Shown here piece after piece: positions 1 to 36,345 of a stretch of DNA of 64,000 nt. Source of the stretch: Osedax fenrisi (Eukaryota; Annelida; Polychaeta; Sabellida; Siboglinidae); contig OZ025239.1 in the NCBI GenBank assembly GCA_964019155.1, positions 114,404,020 to 114,468,019 on the forward strand. Reading direction: 5' to 3'. The position numbers were made by a program, and so were the translations under genes. Each line of letters starts with the position of its first letter. Within the stretch, counting starts at the first letter, position 1. The notes under the pieces are model-generated. The model worked only from the letters and a program-made list of their open reading frames with translations, had not been told where the DNA came from and did no database searches.

Positions 1-3000
1 ATGTATACATGAATATAATCGTATATATGTTATTTTAGTTGTACCGCGGTGTATCGAATGATCAACTTTTGTAGGATATATTGGTTGTCGCGGCTATTCG
101 TAAACTGACAATATTACTTTGTACTTTGTGCTCGAATATCATCAATTGTGTGATATTTATGAATAAAGTTATACTTTTTTTTTAACCGAATATAACAAAT
201 TAAAATCCATCGAATCTATCAAATGTATCAATATAATTGTAAATGATTTATATTAATACAATATTATATATTTATAAGCAGAACTATACCCATTAGACTA
301 CTTGAAATGTAAATAATCTTAGATTTACCCTAATTACAATTAATTATCATTTGCTGATAACGAATCAATTTAGGATACAATTAATGATTTATTAAAATAT
401 AAAAAATATATGATAATAATTGTATAATAGCGTTATACTTGTGATATGTTATTAAAATGTAATTCAATTATTTCTAAAATATATAATATTCATTTTAAAT
501 ATATTTTCAAAAACAATATGTCTATAAAAATGGAGTCTTCTAATTGGCTAGTTGACTTCTTCGCCACATCCGAGTCTGAGACAGTTGCGTATAGCCGTCA
601 TAGATACATACCTGTAAGTTATGTTACTTCATCATCATCACAGTCTACGTAGTGTACCTATTTATATCTTAGCGAGATCGCAAATATTTCTGATTTGTAG
701 GATATTGTTTACTTGCTTATTTAGGGATTCTTTTTATTGATTTCCGGACAGTTATCAACTTCCAAACATCACGATTCATCATAGCCACTCGTAGACCGGT
801 ATCACGTTCTAGTCTTTATAATGTATGTAGTATATTATAGTTACTAAGCGTCGTGAATACGGGCACGTGTACCCTCTAGACGACCTCTAGAACACCTCTA
901 GATAACCTCTAAACGAACTCTAGATGTATACACATCATCAGCGTCGTAAACCTATTCTAATCTCATTTAATTGTTCAATATACTCAATTATTGATATGAT
1001 CATGTACTACTCCACTACTACTACTACTACCACCACTACTATGAATATACTGATGATTACATGATGTCTACGTTACAGATGGGAGAATTCGGCTAAGGCT
1101 TCCCTAATAACACCTCTTCGCTGATCTCCCGCGAAGATGAAACTTCGGCACCACAACTATTATATGTATAACGGAGAGATATTATGCAACTCTCGACTAG
1201 TATTGGATATATATATATATATATGTATTTATGTTATATTATATTTATTTTATTGATTACTACACAAATGAAATTATTTATTTTATTAAATTAATTTTAT
1301 AATATTTTAAAGGAGGTTTTTAAAATTAATACTTTTATTATATTATATACAATGGAGATATTTATGCAAAATTTTTCCAATAGTGGACGTATATATATAT
1401 ATATTTATTTATTTATGTTTGTTATATTTTGTTTGATTACACTATTATGAAATACTTTTTTATAATAAATTAATTTTACAATATTTTTTATTTATTTTAA
1501 AAGTTTTCAAAATAAATGTTAATTTATTAGATCATTCTTAAAACGTACTAATTCATAAGTATATCATGTATGTTTAAGATTAACAAATAATCTCTTAAAT
1601 AAAGTATTTATCTAATGATAATGACCCCAAGGTCAAAGTGTATACTTTAACATTCCTGTATTCTCAATTTGTATTTAAAATTAAATAACAAATTCTATTA
1701 CCAAAATGTCTTATATTAGAATCATTTATCTATAATTTCATATACAAAAATATCTCAATATTTCTATATAAAAAAACATCTTTTATAACCCTAGTATTTT
1801 AATTATAAAATATAGAATATGTGTATATACTTATATATAATTACATGTATCTTATTATATAACAATTGTATTGTATAACAAAGTTATGGTGATATATTTA
1901 TATATATATACATATATGTATCTTATTATATATTGTATTGCATAATAAAGTTATGGTGATATTATTATAGTTATAGTTATATTTTCATTTATAATTAACT
2001 TCTATTAAAATAATTTACTATTTTAGATCTGATTTTCTCCGTCTTTTTAATTTTCCTAATATAACTCTACTAACGTGTATTATATTAAGTGTATTATTTG
2101 TAATTACTTATTTAAATTTGTATTATACTTATATAACATTATATCTTATTATTTACAATCTGAAAGTTTTATTTTATATATTTATATTCTAATTAATGCT
2201 ATACGAAATTTCCTTTATAAAAAAATAAAAATAATACAAAAGTAATTTGATCATATTATTTCTTTAAAATCTTAAAAATAATATATAAAACTGTCAGATT
2301 ATAGAGTCATGAGATAATACATCTATTCAAACTTAGCGTAGGCCTAAAGTTCTAGAGTATTCTATATATGTGTACTTTCCATATATTTTACATGCAAACA
2401 TATATTGAATTCTATCCTTCCTACCTCTTAGTTAGCTTATTTCTATAGTACAAAGTGTATTAGATTCCCTTACGAACCATTAATAGCGTGTACATTATAT
2501 GATACATATTAAGTGTAATAGTAGTATATATATATATATATATATACATATTTATTATAATAAACGAAATCAAAAATATATACTTAAATAGATCTGTGAT
2601 TAATAATTATATGAAATCTATATTATAAGTTAAACTTAGTTTATTACGATAATTTTAATCGTTTAATAAAATAATTAATAATATATTCATCAGTTTGCAG
2701 CATTATTGTTAATTATTACGGATTGCGTGAAACGTGTTCTTTATATAATTGTATACATTTTAATATTTACATTCGAAATTAAATATCGAAAAAGAAATAT
2801 TTTATCGGAAGTTATTAAAAATATAATTTGTGATTTATTTATATGAATATTATTTTATAAAATAACAAATAAAAGCTAATTCGTGAACATCCAATAGTTT
2901 GCTAGTAAATCATTACACTAGTCTATCATGCTATAGTGATTGTTATGCACTTTATCATATATATATGTATATGTTATATATACTTATTATTGACATCATC

Positions 3001-3926
3001 AACCACAAATGTCTTCGATATAACGTCATCATATACAACTGATACAACAGTAGTCATCATTGATGTTGTGTAACTGATATGAATGTGATCGGGTCGCTGT
3101 ATCTCGACTAAAGGCTAAATCTATAAACAATACTAGTCCATAGTTCAACTATTGAGGGCGTTAACGATATCTAAATAATATCTGATTATATATTAAATTA
3201 TTATAGTTTAATATAGAGTATGATTCTCTACATTCACATCGTGTATAAAACATGCATGTTTATAATGTATAATAAATGATTTCGTATACAAAGTATAATC
3301 GAGTAAATATCGGGATTTTAGTAATATAATAATTTGATATCTACTAGCACCTCGCACTGAACTATACGTGAATGTGAATGCATTTAGTTGGCCGTTATCA
3401 TGGTTAAGTTATTGAATAATTAATTGCGTAAATATTTAATCGATAAACAAATTATTTATTAATTAATTATATTCTCAGCGAATAAACACAGCGGCGCGGT
3501 GTTAACATTATGCGTTACCGCGTAAGTACACGTAAGTAATGCGTAGTCAGAGGTATATACGTGTGTAAACAATGTGTATGTAATTATTAGTGAGTTCATA
3601 TCTCAAAATATAAAAACAAGTTAGTTCAAATTCAAACATGAAATAAAACAATATAGTGATAAAGGAATGATATATATATATTGTAAATAGATGTAAATGT
3701 TCGTATACGATTTCTACACTTGTGATATCACTGTAAAACTATCCAGGTGTTTAAACTGTTATCATCAACATCAGCATCACTATCATCATCATCGTCGTCT
3801 TTAGTTTCTCATGATACTTATCACCTGTGTAGTTTTTAAAATAGCATTATTATAACTAATAACATGGATAAATAATTAGTTTCATTATTTATATATATAG
3901 TACTATATGTAGAAATATATGTAGTA

Positions 3927-3994
<68 letters not shown>

Positions 3995-4518
3995 ATATAT
4001 GTAGTACTAGAACGAGTTTCAATCAATAACAACAATAATGAAAATAACTTTATTTCCTTTATATTTAAAATATCAGAATATTCATAAATTAATACCGTAT
4101 ATGCAATATATTATCATTTAATAAAATATAGTGAAAAGTTTAAATCCTCGAATGCCATGTATTTTCATAGAATTACAGAGATAGCCATATTCAATATCGT
4201 ATTGAATAACTTAGATCGAATATCATGATTTCAAAATAATAAATAAGAATAACTTTCTTATCCACTAATCGTTGTCGATATTTACTCATTTTTCATCGGT
4301 TAACGATCCCGTACAAACATGATATAATACATAGATTTAACGTAATGAAAATAATTGAATCCGTTCGATACGTTGAATAGTCGATGATAAACATTAATAA
4401 ACCTTCATAGGCCGCGGTGCTGAACACACGTGCGCTATCTATCTATTATATATCTAATAACGCGTAAAGAGTGTCCGACGCGCTTCCATAGCCCGCCGAC
4501 CTACATTCGACCTTGACC
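1..4518. other. AT-rich intergenic region, no convincing gene
   Basis: Beyond one weak candidate exon at 530-613, I see no convincing coding sequence here. The stretch lies 3' of the NADSYN1-like gene. It holds AT microsatellites (e.g. about 3926-3992) and short CTAGA-rich text near 880-925. There are two diverged local duplications. One pairs about 1170-1335 with 1348-1518, both reading 'gagatat..atgcaa' followed by a TA run and 'ttaattttataatatt'-like text. The other pairs about 1850-1893 with 1917-1957, sharing 'gtatcttattatat' and 'aaagttatggtgat'. Confidence 0.6.
530..613 (+). CDS. Weak candidate first exon, unrecognised
   Basis: An ATG at 530 opens 28 codons, beginning MESSNWLVDFFATSESE, with ordinary amino-acid composition in otherwise AT-rich DNA. 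A good donor (CCT|GTAAGT) follows at 614. The frame can also start 12 bases upstream at an in-frame ATG. I could not find a convincing second exon: after the acceptor-like 'ttacag' near 1079 every frame closes within about 20 codons. I do not recognise the peptide. It may be chance open sequence. Confidence 0.15.
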
Positions 4519-26066
<21,548 letters not shown>

Positions 26067-27119
26067 CTTCTCTCTGATTGATACACGTGTTTTAGTAAGA
26101 ATATATTAAATTGATATATATATATATAAAAAGTGATATATAAATATATAAATAAGATATAATATTTAAGTGGATATTATTTATATAATTACATTAGATT
26201 AATTAATAAAACACCTAATCATATGCACAATCTATATAAATTACATAATATTGATTTGTTATATAGCAAATTTTTAATTTTAAATATATATGATTTAATT
26301 AATTACGTATCTCATACGTAATTATATGATATATTTATGACATATTTATGCATACTATATTTAATAAAAACTTATCAATCAACACAACAAATAAATTTGA
26401 AAACTAAATAAATGATTACAATATAAGAAATAAATGTACTTATAGAATAAATAAATATAAAACAAATAGTAAATTACACACAATTAAAATATATGGTATT
26501 AAACTTTGGAATAATTTAAACAATCAATGTAATAACCTAAAATACAATTCATTTAAAAAATATATAACACTTAAAATTTAAACAAATATTAAGTTAATTA
26601 TTAATTTATTAATTAGTTTTATTATTACAACTAGTTATTTTAATTTTATTATAAATATATTTATTGACTATTTTTATTGTCTATAATTTTAAATATTAGT
26701 TTATTTTTTTTTTCGTTTTATTATCCGTAATTTTATTTATTGACAATTTTATATTATTAATTTATTGAAGAGTACCCTCTTTGTGAGTATAGAGTACGAG
26801 ATAATCTCTGGTTCTCTCCTATGAGCATAATTGAAATTGTACTTTCTGAACTTAATAAACTATTTTCATTCATTCATTATTAATAACGTTAAAATATTAT
26901 TTTTTAAATAGATTCTAATTAATAATAAAAACTATTAAAGGAATCGATCTAATTATAAAATAACAATTGTTATGTTAAATGTTAAATAATACATTATTAT
27001 TTACATATCGTTAAATGAAACGTTAATATATATGTATCTAAATGAATTATAATTGCATTAGAAAATATTTAAATATAAATCACACATTTAATATGTATCA
27101 ACATAAGCTGACAATTTAT

Positions 27120-27151
<32 letters not shown>

Positions 27152-28945
27152 CAGTAGGATCCCATTTAGGCAAAAATCGCATTATTTAACAATCTCGATT
27201 ATTTATTTGAAATTACAATTTTTTAATTTAAAAAAAATTTGCATTATACTAAAAGTGAGCCAACATTCATATCATAATATCATAACATTATTTTTTAGAT
27301 TAAATACATATTCCATGTTACCTCGGATTAGATAAACATGACTGTTATGTAATATAAGAATCACAAAGTGGAACACTACTATTTTCTTCTGTTGACTAGT
27401 AATTTAAATACACTCCGAGTGGCATTACACAAATATATAGAAATCATACAATATAGCGCGACGATTGGTATGGATCAGTGATATTCAGTGACTTTATACA
27501 ACGTCATTCGTAGGAATTATGTGGCTAAATATGCCGTATTCTATTGGTTATTTCAAAACTGTAAATGATTCACGGATGGCTGAATCATATACAAGCGACT
27601 ACCACAAATAAGATAAACAACTACATTTTAACCCATGGTGATGATGAACATGGTGAATGTAGTGAATCAGATAACACTCATTATGTATCAATTGCTAAAT
27701 AAATATATATATATATATACGATTCTCTTAATTTTATTGTAAATAGTATCGATGTATGTCAAATTAAACAATATTATTCAGACTATTGATATACATCTCG
27801 ATAAAACCTCAGTAAAAAAGTCTACAATTTATAATTATAATAATTATTATTTCAATTAAATCATATTACGACTACTTACTATAATGTACAGTAGCTATAA
27901 CATAGCGGTACACTGAAAATACGGCCATTTTTAAATCTTATATTTAACGCATATATCAAATCTAGATAACCACATCTAATTATAAACATTTTGACTACTG
28001 CATTATAATATCTATAGTATATATGTATATATGTTATATTACACACTGTGCTTTAACATTATAATACGTACATTACATACATTACAGATACATAATATTT
28101 AAAATATCAATATAATTGAACATCGATATATATGTTATTTTTTTATGTTTTAGTATCACACTTAGTTAATAAGTTACTAATTATGATTTATTATTATAAT
28201 AATTATTCGTATTTATTTGTGTATTATGATTACATATATATATTATATACAATCACCCATACTTAGTATGGTACTACATATATTATATTCGACGTACATC
28301 AAACTTTAAAGTTAAAGTTAAAGTATTTTCTGCATAACCTAATATAGGACCTATTATAAGTTTTATTTCACTATTATTATAGTCGTGAATTATGATGTAA
28401 ACATTAATTATTAATTTAATATTATATTAAATATAATAATTAATCATTAATTTAATCATTAAATTAATGTATTAAAAAATGCATCTAAAATCATAATTCA
28501 CGACCCACGATGCATTAGCTAACATATCGATGTATTCAAAATAGTTTACAATGTAACATTGAATGTTAGTTAATAATATTAATAATATGGTTCTAAGGTA
28601 AAATCATTATTACAAAAGATAATATTTTTAAAAATAAATTTATAAAAACTAATAATTTCTATGATAATTATGATCATGTTGTACATTTTTAATTGGTATT
28701 ATTGATAATAATTCATATGAAATATTCTAATGTTAAATATATAAATTTTAATTGGTTTTTAATATTAAATAGCATATTAACATTATATAAATCTAAAATG
28801 TAAATATATTGTTCAAAATTGGCAACTTTAAATTAAATGTTTATTTACTTATTAATTAGTAACCAATCATATTGCTTTAAAGTCTTCTTTCGTTGATAAA
28901 AAAACAAACCGGAAATTTATTTATCCCGCATGTTTCTTTTCTAAA
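26067..28945. other. Spacer between divergent NADSYN1 and RPL23A genes
   Basis: AT-rich. Both promoters should lie within these 2.9 kb, but I see no clear TATA or initiator for NADSYN1. Apart from a decayed LINE end at 26338-26885 and AT microsatellites (27119-27146, 27701-27719) I find nothing. Confidence 0.6.
26338..26885 (+). mobile_element. Decayed LINE 3' end with (ATTC)n tail
   Basis: The frame from about 26338 reads IFMHTIFNKNLSINTT, one stop, then YNIRNK, HTIKIYGIKLWNNL and NSFKKYITLKI before TAA near 26580. This is the order seen at the end of LINE reverse transcriptases (N-TRN...SIKYxGxxLWN...FKK). A 300-bp 3' region follows, ending 'cttaataaactattttcatt' and 'cattcattatt'. It is 5'-truncated and inactive by its stop codon. 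Confidence 0.65.
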
Positions 28946-30212
28946 ATGGCTATTAAGAAGTCGACCAAGTCTGCTGCCCCAGGTAAATTTAAGCCTCATA
29001 GTAACTGTTTAATGATTACAAATTTATCAATTAATAACTATGAATTTTGTATAAATATTATATATTAACTATATATAATTTTTATTCAAAATTACTATCT
29101 AATCTATACTTATATTCGATAAAATATAAAATTTATTACATTTATTTTCATAATAAATAATTTTTGTAAAAATATTTGTATCATTGTAGTTTATTTTTTA
29201 AGTTTTAGTTTTCATTTTAAATTATAATTATCATTATTATATTCTTATTAATTATATTTATAAATATAGTTTCTGTAATAAGAAAATAAATTTTTATTTT
29301 AATTATGCTGACGTAATTTGAAAAATTTATATTTAAAATTAAATGTTTATTAAGTGTGAATAAAAGTTAAATTTGTATTTATTAAAATATAATCAATATG
29401 TTTTTTATATACATATAATTATAGTCTATTTTTTAGAAATTTGTGTTATTGAAATTACTATTAAATACTTATGTACTACAATGTATATATATGACACATC
29501 TAGAAATACTTTTATAATATATTTATATAACCCTTCATTACTATAGATGATCTAATTTAATTGTACAGTTTGTTTATGATTATATAAATAATTTTAACAT
29601 TTGTTAATTATAAATAACAATATTTTATCATATATTCTTGTATATCATAAACTTATGTAAATTACCCATTTAGGACATGTTTACTTGCACATGTTTCATA
29701 TTAGATAGATATTATTTGTAATATAAATTCGTTCCATAGATTTAATTTTTTACCTAATAAATATATCATTTATCTTCTGCATAACATGTTATATACAACT
29801 TGTATAATTAAAGATTCATTTAACTTATTTAAATATTATTTTCTGGTGACATTAGTAAATAATATCTATTATATGGATATTATTTTATATAACTTTATTT
29901 TTTTTATAAATGTTTTATATTAATTGAGTAAAACCTGTATGGCTATACCAGTTACTTAATAATTATAGTTAGTTATAATTAAAGAATATAAATTTAAACC
30001 ACAGTGAAAGATAGATTGACACATCTTAATAATTAGTTATTTATTTAATAGAATTTTAAGTGTACATACATTCGTGTCAAGATAATTAGATAAGAAATAC
30101 ATATAATTATATATATACAGTAAAACCTAAGAATTTTTTTTCAATAATTTTTACCTATCCAATGATTTTATGAATTTTTTTATAATTGAAAATACATTAT
30201 ATAACCTATAGG

Positions 30213-30248
<36 letters not shown>

Positions 30249-31197
30249 TATTTATTAATACATAATATTAATGTTAAATATATAATATCTATTATATATT
30301 TAACAAATAATGTTATAATATAATAAATTGTATCATTAATTTTAATTCAATTTGAGCTATTTATATAACATATTTGTGAGAAACAAAAATATATGATTGA
30401 AAATTATTAATTAATTTCTATAATTTATATCAATATACAATAATTTTCACATAAAGAGGTTTCACTGTATATATATATATATATATATACTTTTAAACTA
30501 CAATTATAATAAGTGAATTATAATTACAATTATAACTTACAACAATTATTTTGAATAGTTTAAAAATTAAGATTTTACACCGTTACATATACCTTATATT
30601 TATCTATATTACATTTATAGCAAAATCTGCACCGGGACCAGTAAAAAACAAGAATGTAGCTTCCAAGGCTTTAAAGGCTAAGAAGTCTGTCATCCGAGGA
30701 GGTGTTGCTACCAGAACTAGGAAAATCCGTACAAGTGTACATTTCCACAGACCACGCACCTACCAAGCTGCTCGTGCACCAAAAGTTCCACGTAAATCTG
30801 CTCATCACAGATCGAGGTTTTGATTTTACTTTATATATAAATTTAGCAGTTATAATATTAATATAATATAATGTACCTGTAACTTTAAAATTATAAATAA
30901 CATTTTATTTATATTACTTTAACATCATTTAAAAGGCTCGACAAATACAAGATCATCAGATTCCCTTTGACTACCGAATCTGCTATGAAGAAGATCGAAG
31001 ACAACAACACCTTAGTTTTCATCGTCGACAAATTAGCTAACAAACATACCATCAAAACTGCTGTAAAGCAATTGTATGATATTGATGTTTCCAAGGTAAA
31101 CACACTTAACCGACCCGATGGTGAGAAGAAGGCATACGTACATCTCGCCGCTCATTATGATGCTTTAGATGTAGCCAACAAAATTGGAATTATCTAA
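28946..31197 (+). CDS. RPL23A: 60S ribosomal protein uL23 (L23a), 3 coding exons, 164 aa
   Basis: Component of the large ribosomal subunit near the polypeptide exit tunnel, where the family also serves as a docking site for SRP and chaperones. Exons: 28946-28982, 30621-30816, 30936-31197; phases join (1, 2). The N-terminal extension is short and Lys/Ala-rich (MAIKKSTKSAAPAKSAPGP), followed by KIRTSVHFHRPRTY. The conserved core reads KIIRFPLTTESAMKKIEDNN, TLVFIVDKLANKH and RPDGEKKAYVHL, ending in DYDALDVANKIGII-like text (HYDALDVANKIGII here). Length fits animal L23a (about 156-165 aa). The ATG is preceded by a pyrimidine run (tttcttttc), as expected for a TOP mRNA. Intron 1 is 1.6 kb and AT-rich; I could not see a snoRNA in it. 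The intron 2 donor is GTTTTG. AATAAA lies at 31210. Confidence 0.95.
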
Positions 31198-31209
31198 ATT
31201 ATTCAAATT

Positions 31210-31215
31210 AATAAA
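31210..31215 (+). terminator. Poly(A) signal of RPL23A
   Basis: AATAAA 13 bp after the stop codon. The opposite-strand signal for the convergent GDE gene (AATAAA on minus, about 31232-31237) lies just beyond, so the two 3' ends probably meet or overlap. Confidence 0.6.
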
Positions 31216-31416
31216 ATGTGTATACATAATTTTATTTTATTCAATATATGTTAAAATAAATATGTTAGGAATGGCATATGTAAAAAGTGAATAAATATAT
31301 ACAATATAAATTAAATACATTTTATAAAATAAAAATAAACCATAAATTCAATTTAACATGGCAGATTTATAAATGATAAAATTTGCTATCAGAATATTAT
31401 GTTTAATATATAAAAA

Positions 31417-34400
31417 TCATTCTCTAAGTTCGATTTCTGCAAAATTTACAAATCCCCCATCTAGAGACATATTTGGTGTAATCCTATTAGTTGTCATATC
31501 TGATGATGCACCATAATCGACATGTGATCTAGAACTTAATACTGTTTCTTTTGTCTTATAACTTCTATATCTTTGTTTCCTGTAGTTGAAATTGGGATTA
31601 TTATATTTACTTTACTTATCAATGTTACTAACCTTTGATAGATAAAAAGGAGTATTATTACAACCAATGAAATAGAATCTGTGAGTAAACACATCAATAA
31701 CTTGTAGGACTTTGTCTAAATATACATAGTTTAAAATTAATAGATATTGAATAATATATTTTGGGAATTTTATTTATACTGGTCAGTGACCTTTTATTTG
31801 TAATAGTTATTAATCATACAATATACAAAATATCAGAAAATGGATTTATGTTATTCATTAAATTTATGTTTTTTAGATTGATTTTTTAATACTTTATAAT
31901 GGTTTATTTAATATATATAAATAGAATGTGTATATATATAATTATAATATTGTTTTTAATATACAAAAATTCATTTTATAATATATTTTGATTTGTGTTC
32001 ACAAAAATTAATTGTTTAATCAGTTATTATTTTTATAATTCACATGACTACAATTAAAATATCATTCATCTTATAGCTTATATTTTGAATTTATTATAAT
32101 ACAATATTTTAAAATAATATTGGGATTTATTATTATACAAGTACCTGAAAATTATATCAAAGATTTTCCGAAGGAAAGATATAACACTTACGCGAAATTG
32201 TGTAATTCGAATTTGTATACAAAATACCCCAGTGCCACCTATAGCGGGTTACTTTTAGGAACTATGTGTTGTTTATAATGTAAATTCGTATTTAACTATA
32301 CACTTTTAAAATGTTAAATAATATGCTTTAAATTAATATTTATATGATGAAAACTAAGTGTTCATTACTAATATATAACAAACAAATATGATATTTATGT
32401 TTTAAATGCTATAAGTATATATTTAGTAAGTAAAAGCTAATTTATATTGCATGTAATTTAATAGAGCAATGAAAACATTGTTGTATGCAAACAGAGCCGA
32501 ACCTAAATCTATTTCAGTGATTTCGATACTACTGCTTGCAGCGGCAGGGGATATTACTAAATTACGTTGCATGCATAGGGAGTGTTATATCTTATCTTCG
32601 CAAAATCTTTGATGATATTGTATATATATAGGTAAATTGCATCTATATAATATTAATGATGTATAATAATTATATACATGACACTTTAAATTATAGAATT
32701 GTGATATTATAAATTCTGAAAATATTTTATTTTATATATATTAATCATTTAAATTTAGGAATTTAGAATAAATAAAATTTGGATACTAATCGTTGATATA
32801 AATAATGATGCTTAATTTAATAAAAAACAATAATTCTATTGTAACTAATTAATTTAATTTGATTATATTTCGATACATAAAATATAGAATAATGTATAAA
32901 GTAATTATATTTTTCATGAACATTGCTCAATGATTAATTTCTAAATAATAATCTCATCATAACACAATATATGTGAAATTTAATGTAATTATCTTCATTA
33001 TTTAAACATATCTTCCAACAAAAAGTGTAATGTTATTTTCTCATGAAATAATAGCAGTGTTATATAGCAGATTATTTTCTCTAATATTCAAAACTCATAT
33101 ATCAAAGTAGCCAATAATTATTTTCATAATTGTTATTCTAAACGATGGCCTAATCATAAATCTAAACGCGATCGGTACCACCGAACATAGAACATAGTGC
33201 TAGTGGGAGTCGTCGTGTCTAGTGACCAACCATGTGCCATAGAGGTCGTGTGCGTTTGGAGAAAAGGTCACATCGGTTAGTGGTAATGGATGATACGCCC
33301 ATACACCAGAACAAAGAATGTGTCCACTCAGCGTCTATTACGTAGACGTTTGTCCAGATTCGGTTCGTCGAGTTCTCGTTGTACTTCCTGTTGTACAACG
33401 ATCATAGATCACAATCAACGCTACTATTATTATTTATATAGTAAGTATTGCAAATATAAATAGCAAGTATTACTATTATAAGTAAAAATCGTAAAAATAT
33501 ATTATTATTATTAATAAATAATAATTGATACAAATATATATATTTACAATATTTAATAAATTATACTATCAAAAGTAATTTTACATCTTGTTTAAATGAT
33601 AATCATATATAACAAATATACACTAATCAGAGATAGATGTGAAGCTAGAAGTACAGTTAATAGTTTAATTTAATCAACGTCCGATTGCTATTTCTGTAAT
33701 TTATACTTTTTGTACTCAATACCAAATACGTTTCAGTGGCATATTTAAATATATTTCACTGATTTCAATCTTTGAATAAAAAGATATCAGAGATTGATTG
33801 ATTTCATAATTTTAATTTAATATTTCTATATAAATATGTTATTAAAACATTATTTATAAATTAGGTTTGAATTGAAAAATATTTGTTATATTATTGATAT
33901 CGAAATTCAAAAAAATATAATGTGTACTAAATTATATTATGAATTTAATATAATCATATTGCAATCATTAATTTAAAATGAGTTTTTAACATTGATTTTT
34001 GTATCAAATTCAAATGTGTACTTCTGGACTATGATCCAATACGATAAAATCATTCGAGCGGAAAATAAAAGTTTCACAAAATATGCGTTAGCAAATATCT
34101 TGTCTTCATTTAATTCAGATTTAACAAATTTGTAAATATTTTAATTAAATATATATATATATACACTATATATAACTATATATATATACTATATAACCAT
34201 ATGTTTGTATATACAATATATAAACTGTATAATAAAATATAACTAATTATACACTACTACAGATATTAAATGAACGCAACTCCCCGGTATGATCGATACA
34301 AAGGAAGGTTGTACGTAGGGTAGGGTAAGGTAGGGTAGGGTAGAGTAGAGTAGGGTAGGGTAAGGTAGGGTAGGGTAGGGTAAGGTAGGGTAAGGTAAGA

Positions 34401-36145
34401 TAGGGTAGGGTAAGGTAGGGTAGGGTAGGCTGGTAACCTGATAGTGTGTAGATCGAGGTTAGCAAAGCCCACGTTAACAGTGTCCACCTGGAGAGAGTTC
34501 AGCTCCTCGACACTGTGTTGAGCGTGAGTCACCACGAATCTATAGTCTTTGGTGGAGTTGTTCTTGTCGTATAGCCACCACACCTAGGGGGAGGGGGGTG
34601 CTGATATAGGTGGGGTGGTAATAGTACTACTAGTGGGGGTGCTGATATAGGTGGGGTAGTAACTTATTACTAGGGGGAGATAATGTTAACAATAACTGCC
34701 ACTAGGGGGAGATAATGTTAACAATAACTGCCACTAGGGGGAGATAATGTTAACAATAACTGCCACTAGGGGGAGATAATGTTAACAATAACTGCCACTA
34801 GGGGGAGATAATGTTAACAATAACTGCCACTAGGGGGAGATAATGTTAACAATAACTGCCACTAGGGGGAGATAATGTTAACAATAACTGCCACTAGGGG
34901 GAGATAATGTTAACAATAACTGCCACTAGGGGGAGATAATGTTAACACTAACTGCCACTAGGGGGATATGATGTTAACAATAACTGCCACTAGAGGGAGG
35001 TAGTGATGATGTTACGAGGTGCATGTATTGATGATGTTTAATAACTACCACCACCACCACCAGGTGATGCTGTTGATGACGACCCTTACCACCAGGTGAT
35101 GCTGTTGATGACGACCCCTACCACCACCAGGTGATGCTGATGATGACGACCCCTACCACCAGGTGATGCTGTTGATGACGACCCCTACCACCAGGTGGTG
35201 ATGCTGTTGATGACGACCCCTACCACCAGGTGATGCTGTTGATGATGACGACCCCTACCACCAGGTGATGCTGATGATGACTACCCCTACCACCAGGTGA
35301 TGCTGTTGATGACGACCCCTACCACCAGGTGATGCTGATGATGACGACCCCTACCACCAGGTGATGCTGATGATGACGACCCCTACCACCAGGTGATGCT
35401 GTTGATGACGACCCCTACCACCAGGTGATGCTGATAATGACGACCCCTACCACCAGGTGATGATGTTGATGATGACGACCCCTACCACCAGGTGATGCTG
35501 ATGATGACGACCCCTACCACCAGGTGCCACTAACCATGCGTTTATCGATGCCCGACGCGTTGATGACCTCCGAGATGACCTCCGTGTAGTTGTCGTTGTA
35601 GGGATGATCGTCTACCTCGCCCTGGTACTTGATGTCAAACATGACGGCTTTGTTGTAGTCGATAGCCACCTGTCAATCACGCGACGGTGGGGGTGAACAC
35701 TTGGCCGCGACGCGGGGTATACACTTAGGAGTGTTGTTATTGTTGTTATTGTTATTCGGTGGAGTCCTTTCATCCCATTCAGGAACTTCGATGAAGTTTT
35801 TTCACTTATAACCATATGGCTATAATGTCCCTTATGGCTATATTGTCCCCTTATTGTAGTATTAAATCTTAAGCCATTCCGCACACAAAACACAGCTGTC
35901 CGATATCGGGTTATAGACAAGGGATATCGGCTGATTTAAATTATTCATTTGTAAAATATTTACTAAATATGAGAGTGATTTAAAGTATTTTATAATAATG
36001 TAAGCAGCCGATATCAATCTATCTGGCCCGGTAGTGTACTATGCTGGTGTGTGCGCAGCTACTTAACGCTTACTGTCAGGTATATAATAACACACATTGA
36101 TATATTACTGTGACCAGAGTACCTAGCATACGTGTGTGACTTATA

Positions 36146-36185
<40 letters not shown>

Positions 36186-36217
36186 TGTGTGTGTGTGTGT
36201 GTGTGTGTATGTGTGTA

Positions 36218-36255
<38 letters not shown>

Positions 36256-36306
36256 TGTGTGTGTGTGTGTGTGGGTATGTGTGTGTGTGGGTATGTGTGT
36301 GTGTGG

Positions 36307-36345
<39 letters not shown>

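Noticed and set aside
34318..34430. Telomere-like (GGGTA)n repeat
   Set aside because: Short, interstitial, a pentamer with variants, and tied to a splice donor. Nothing suggests a chromosome end.
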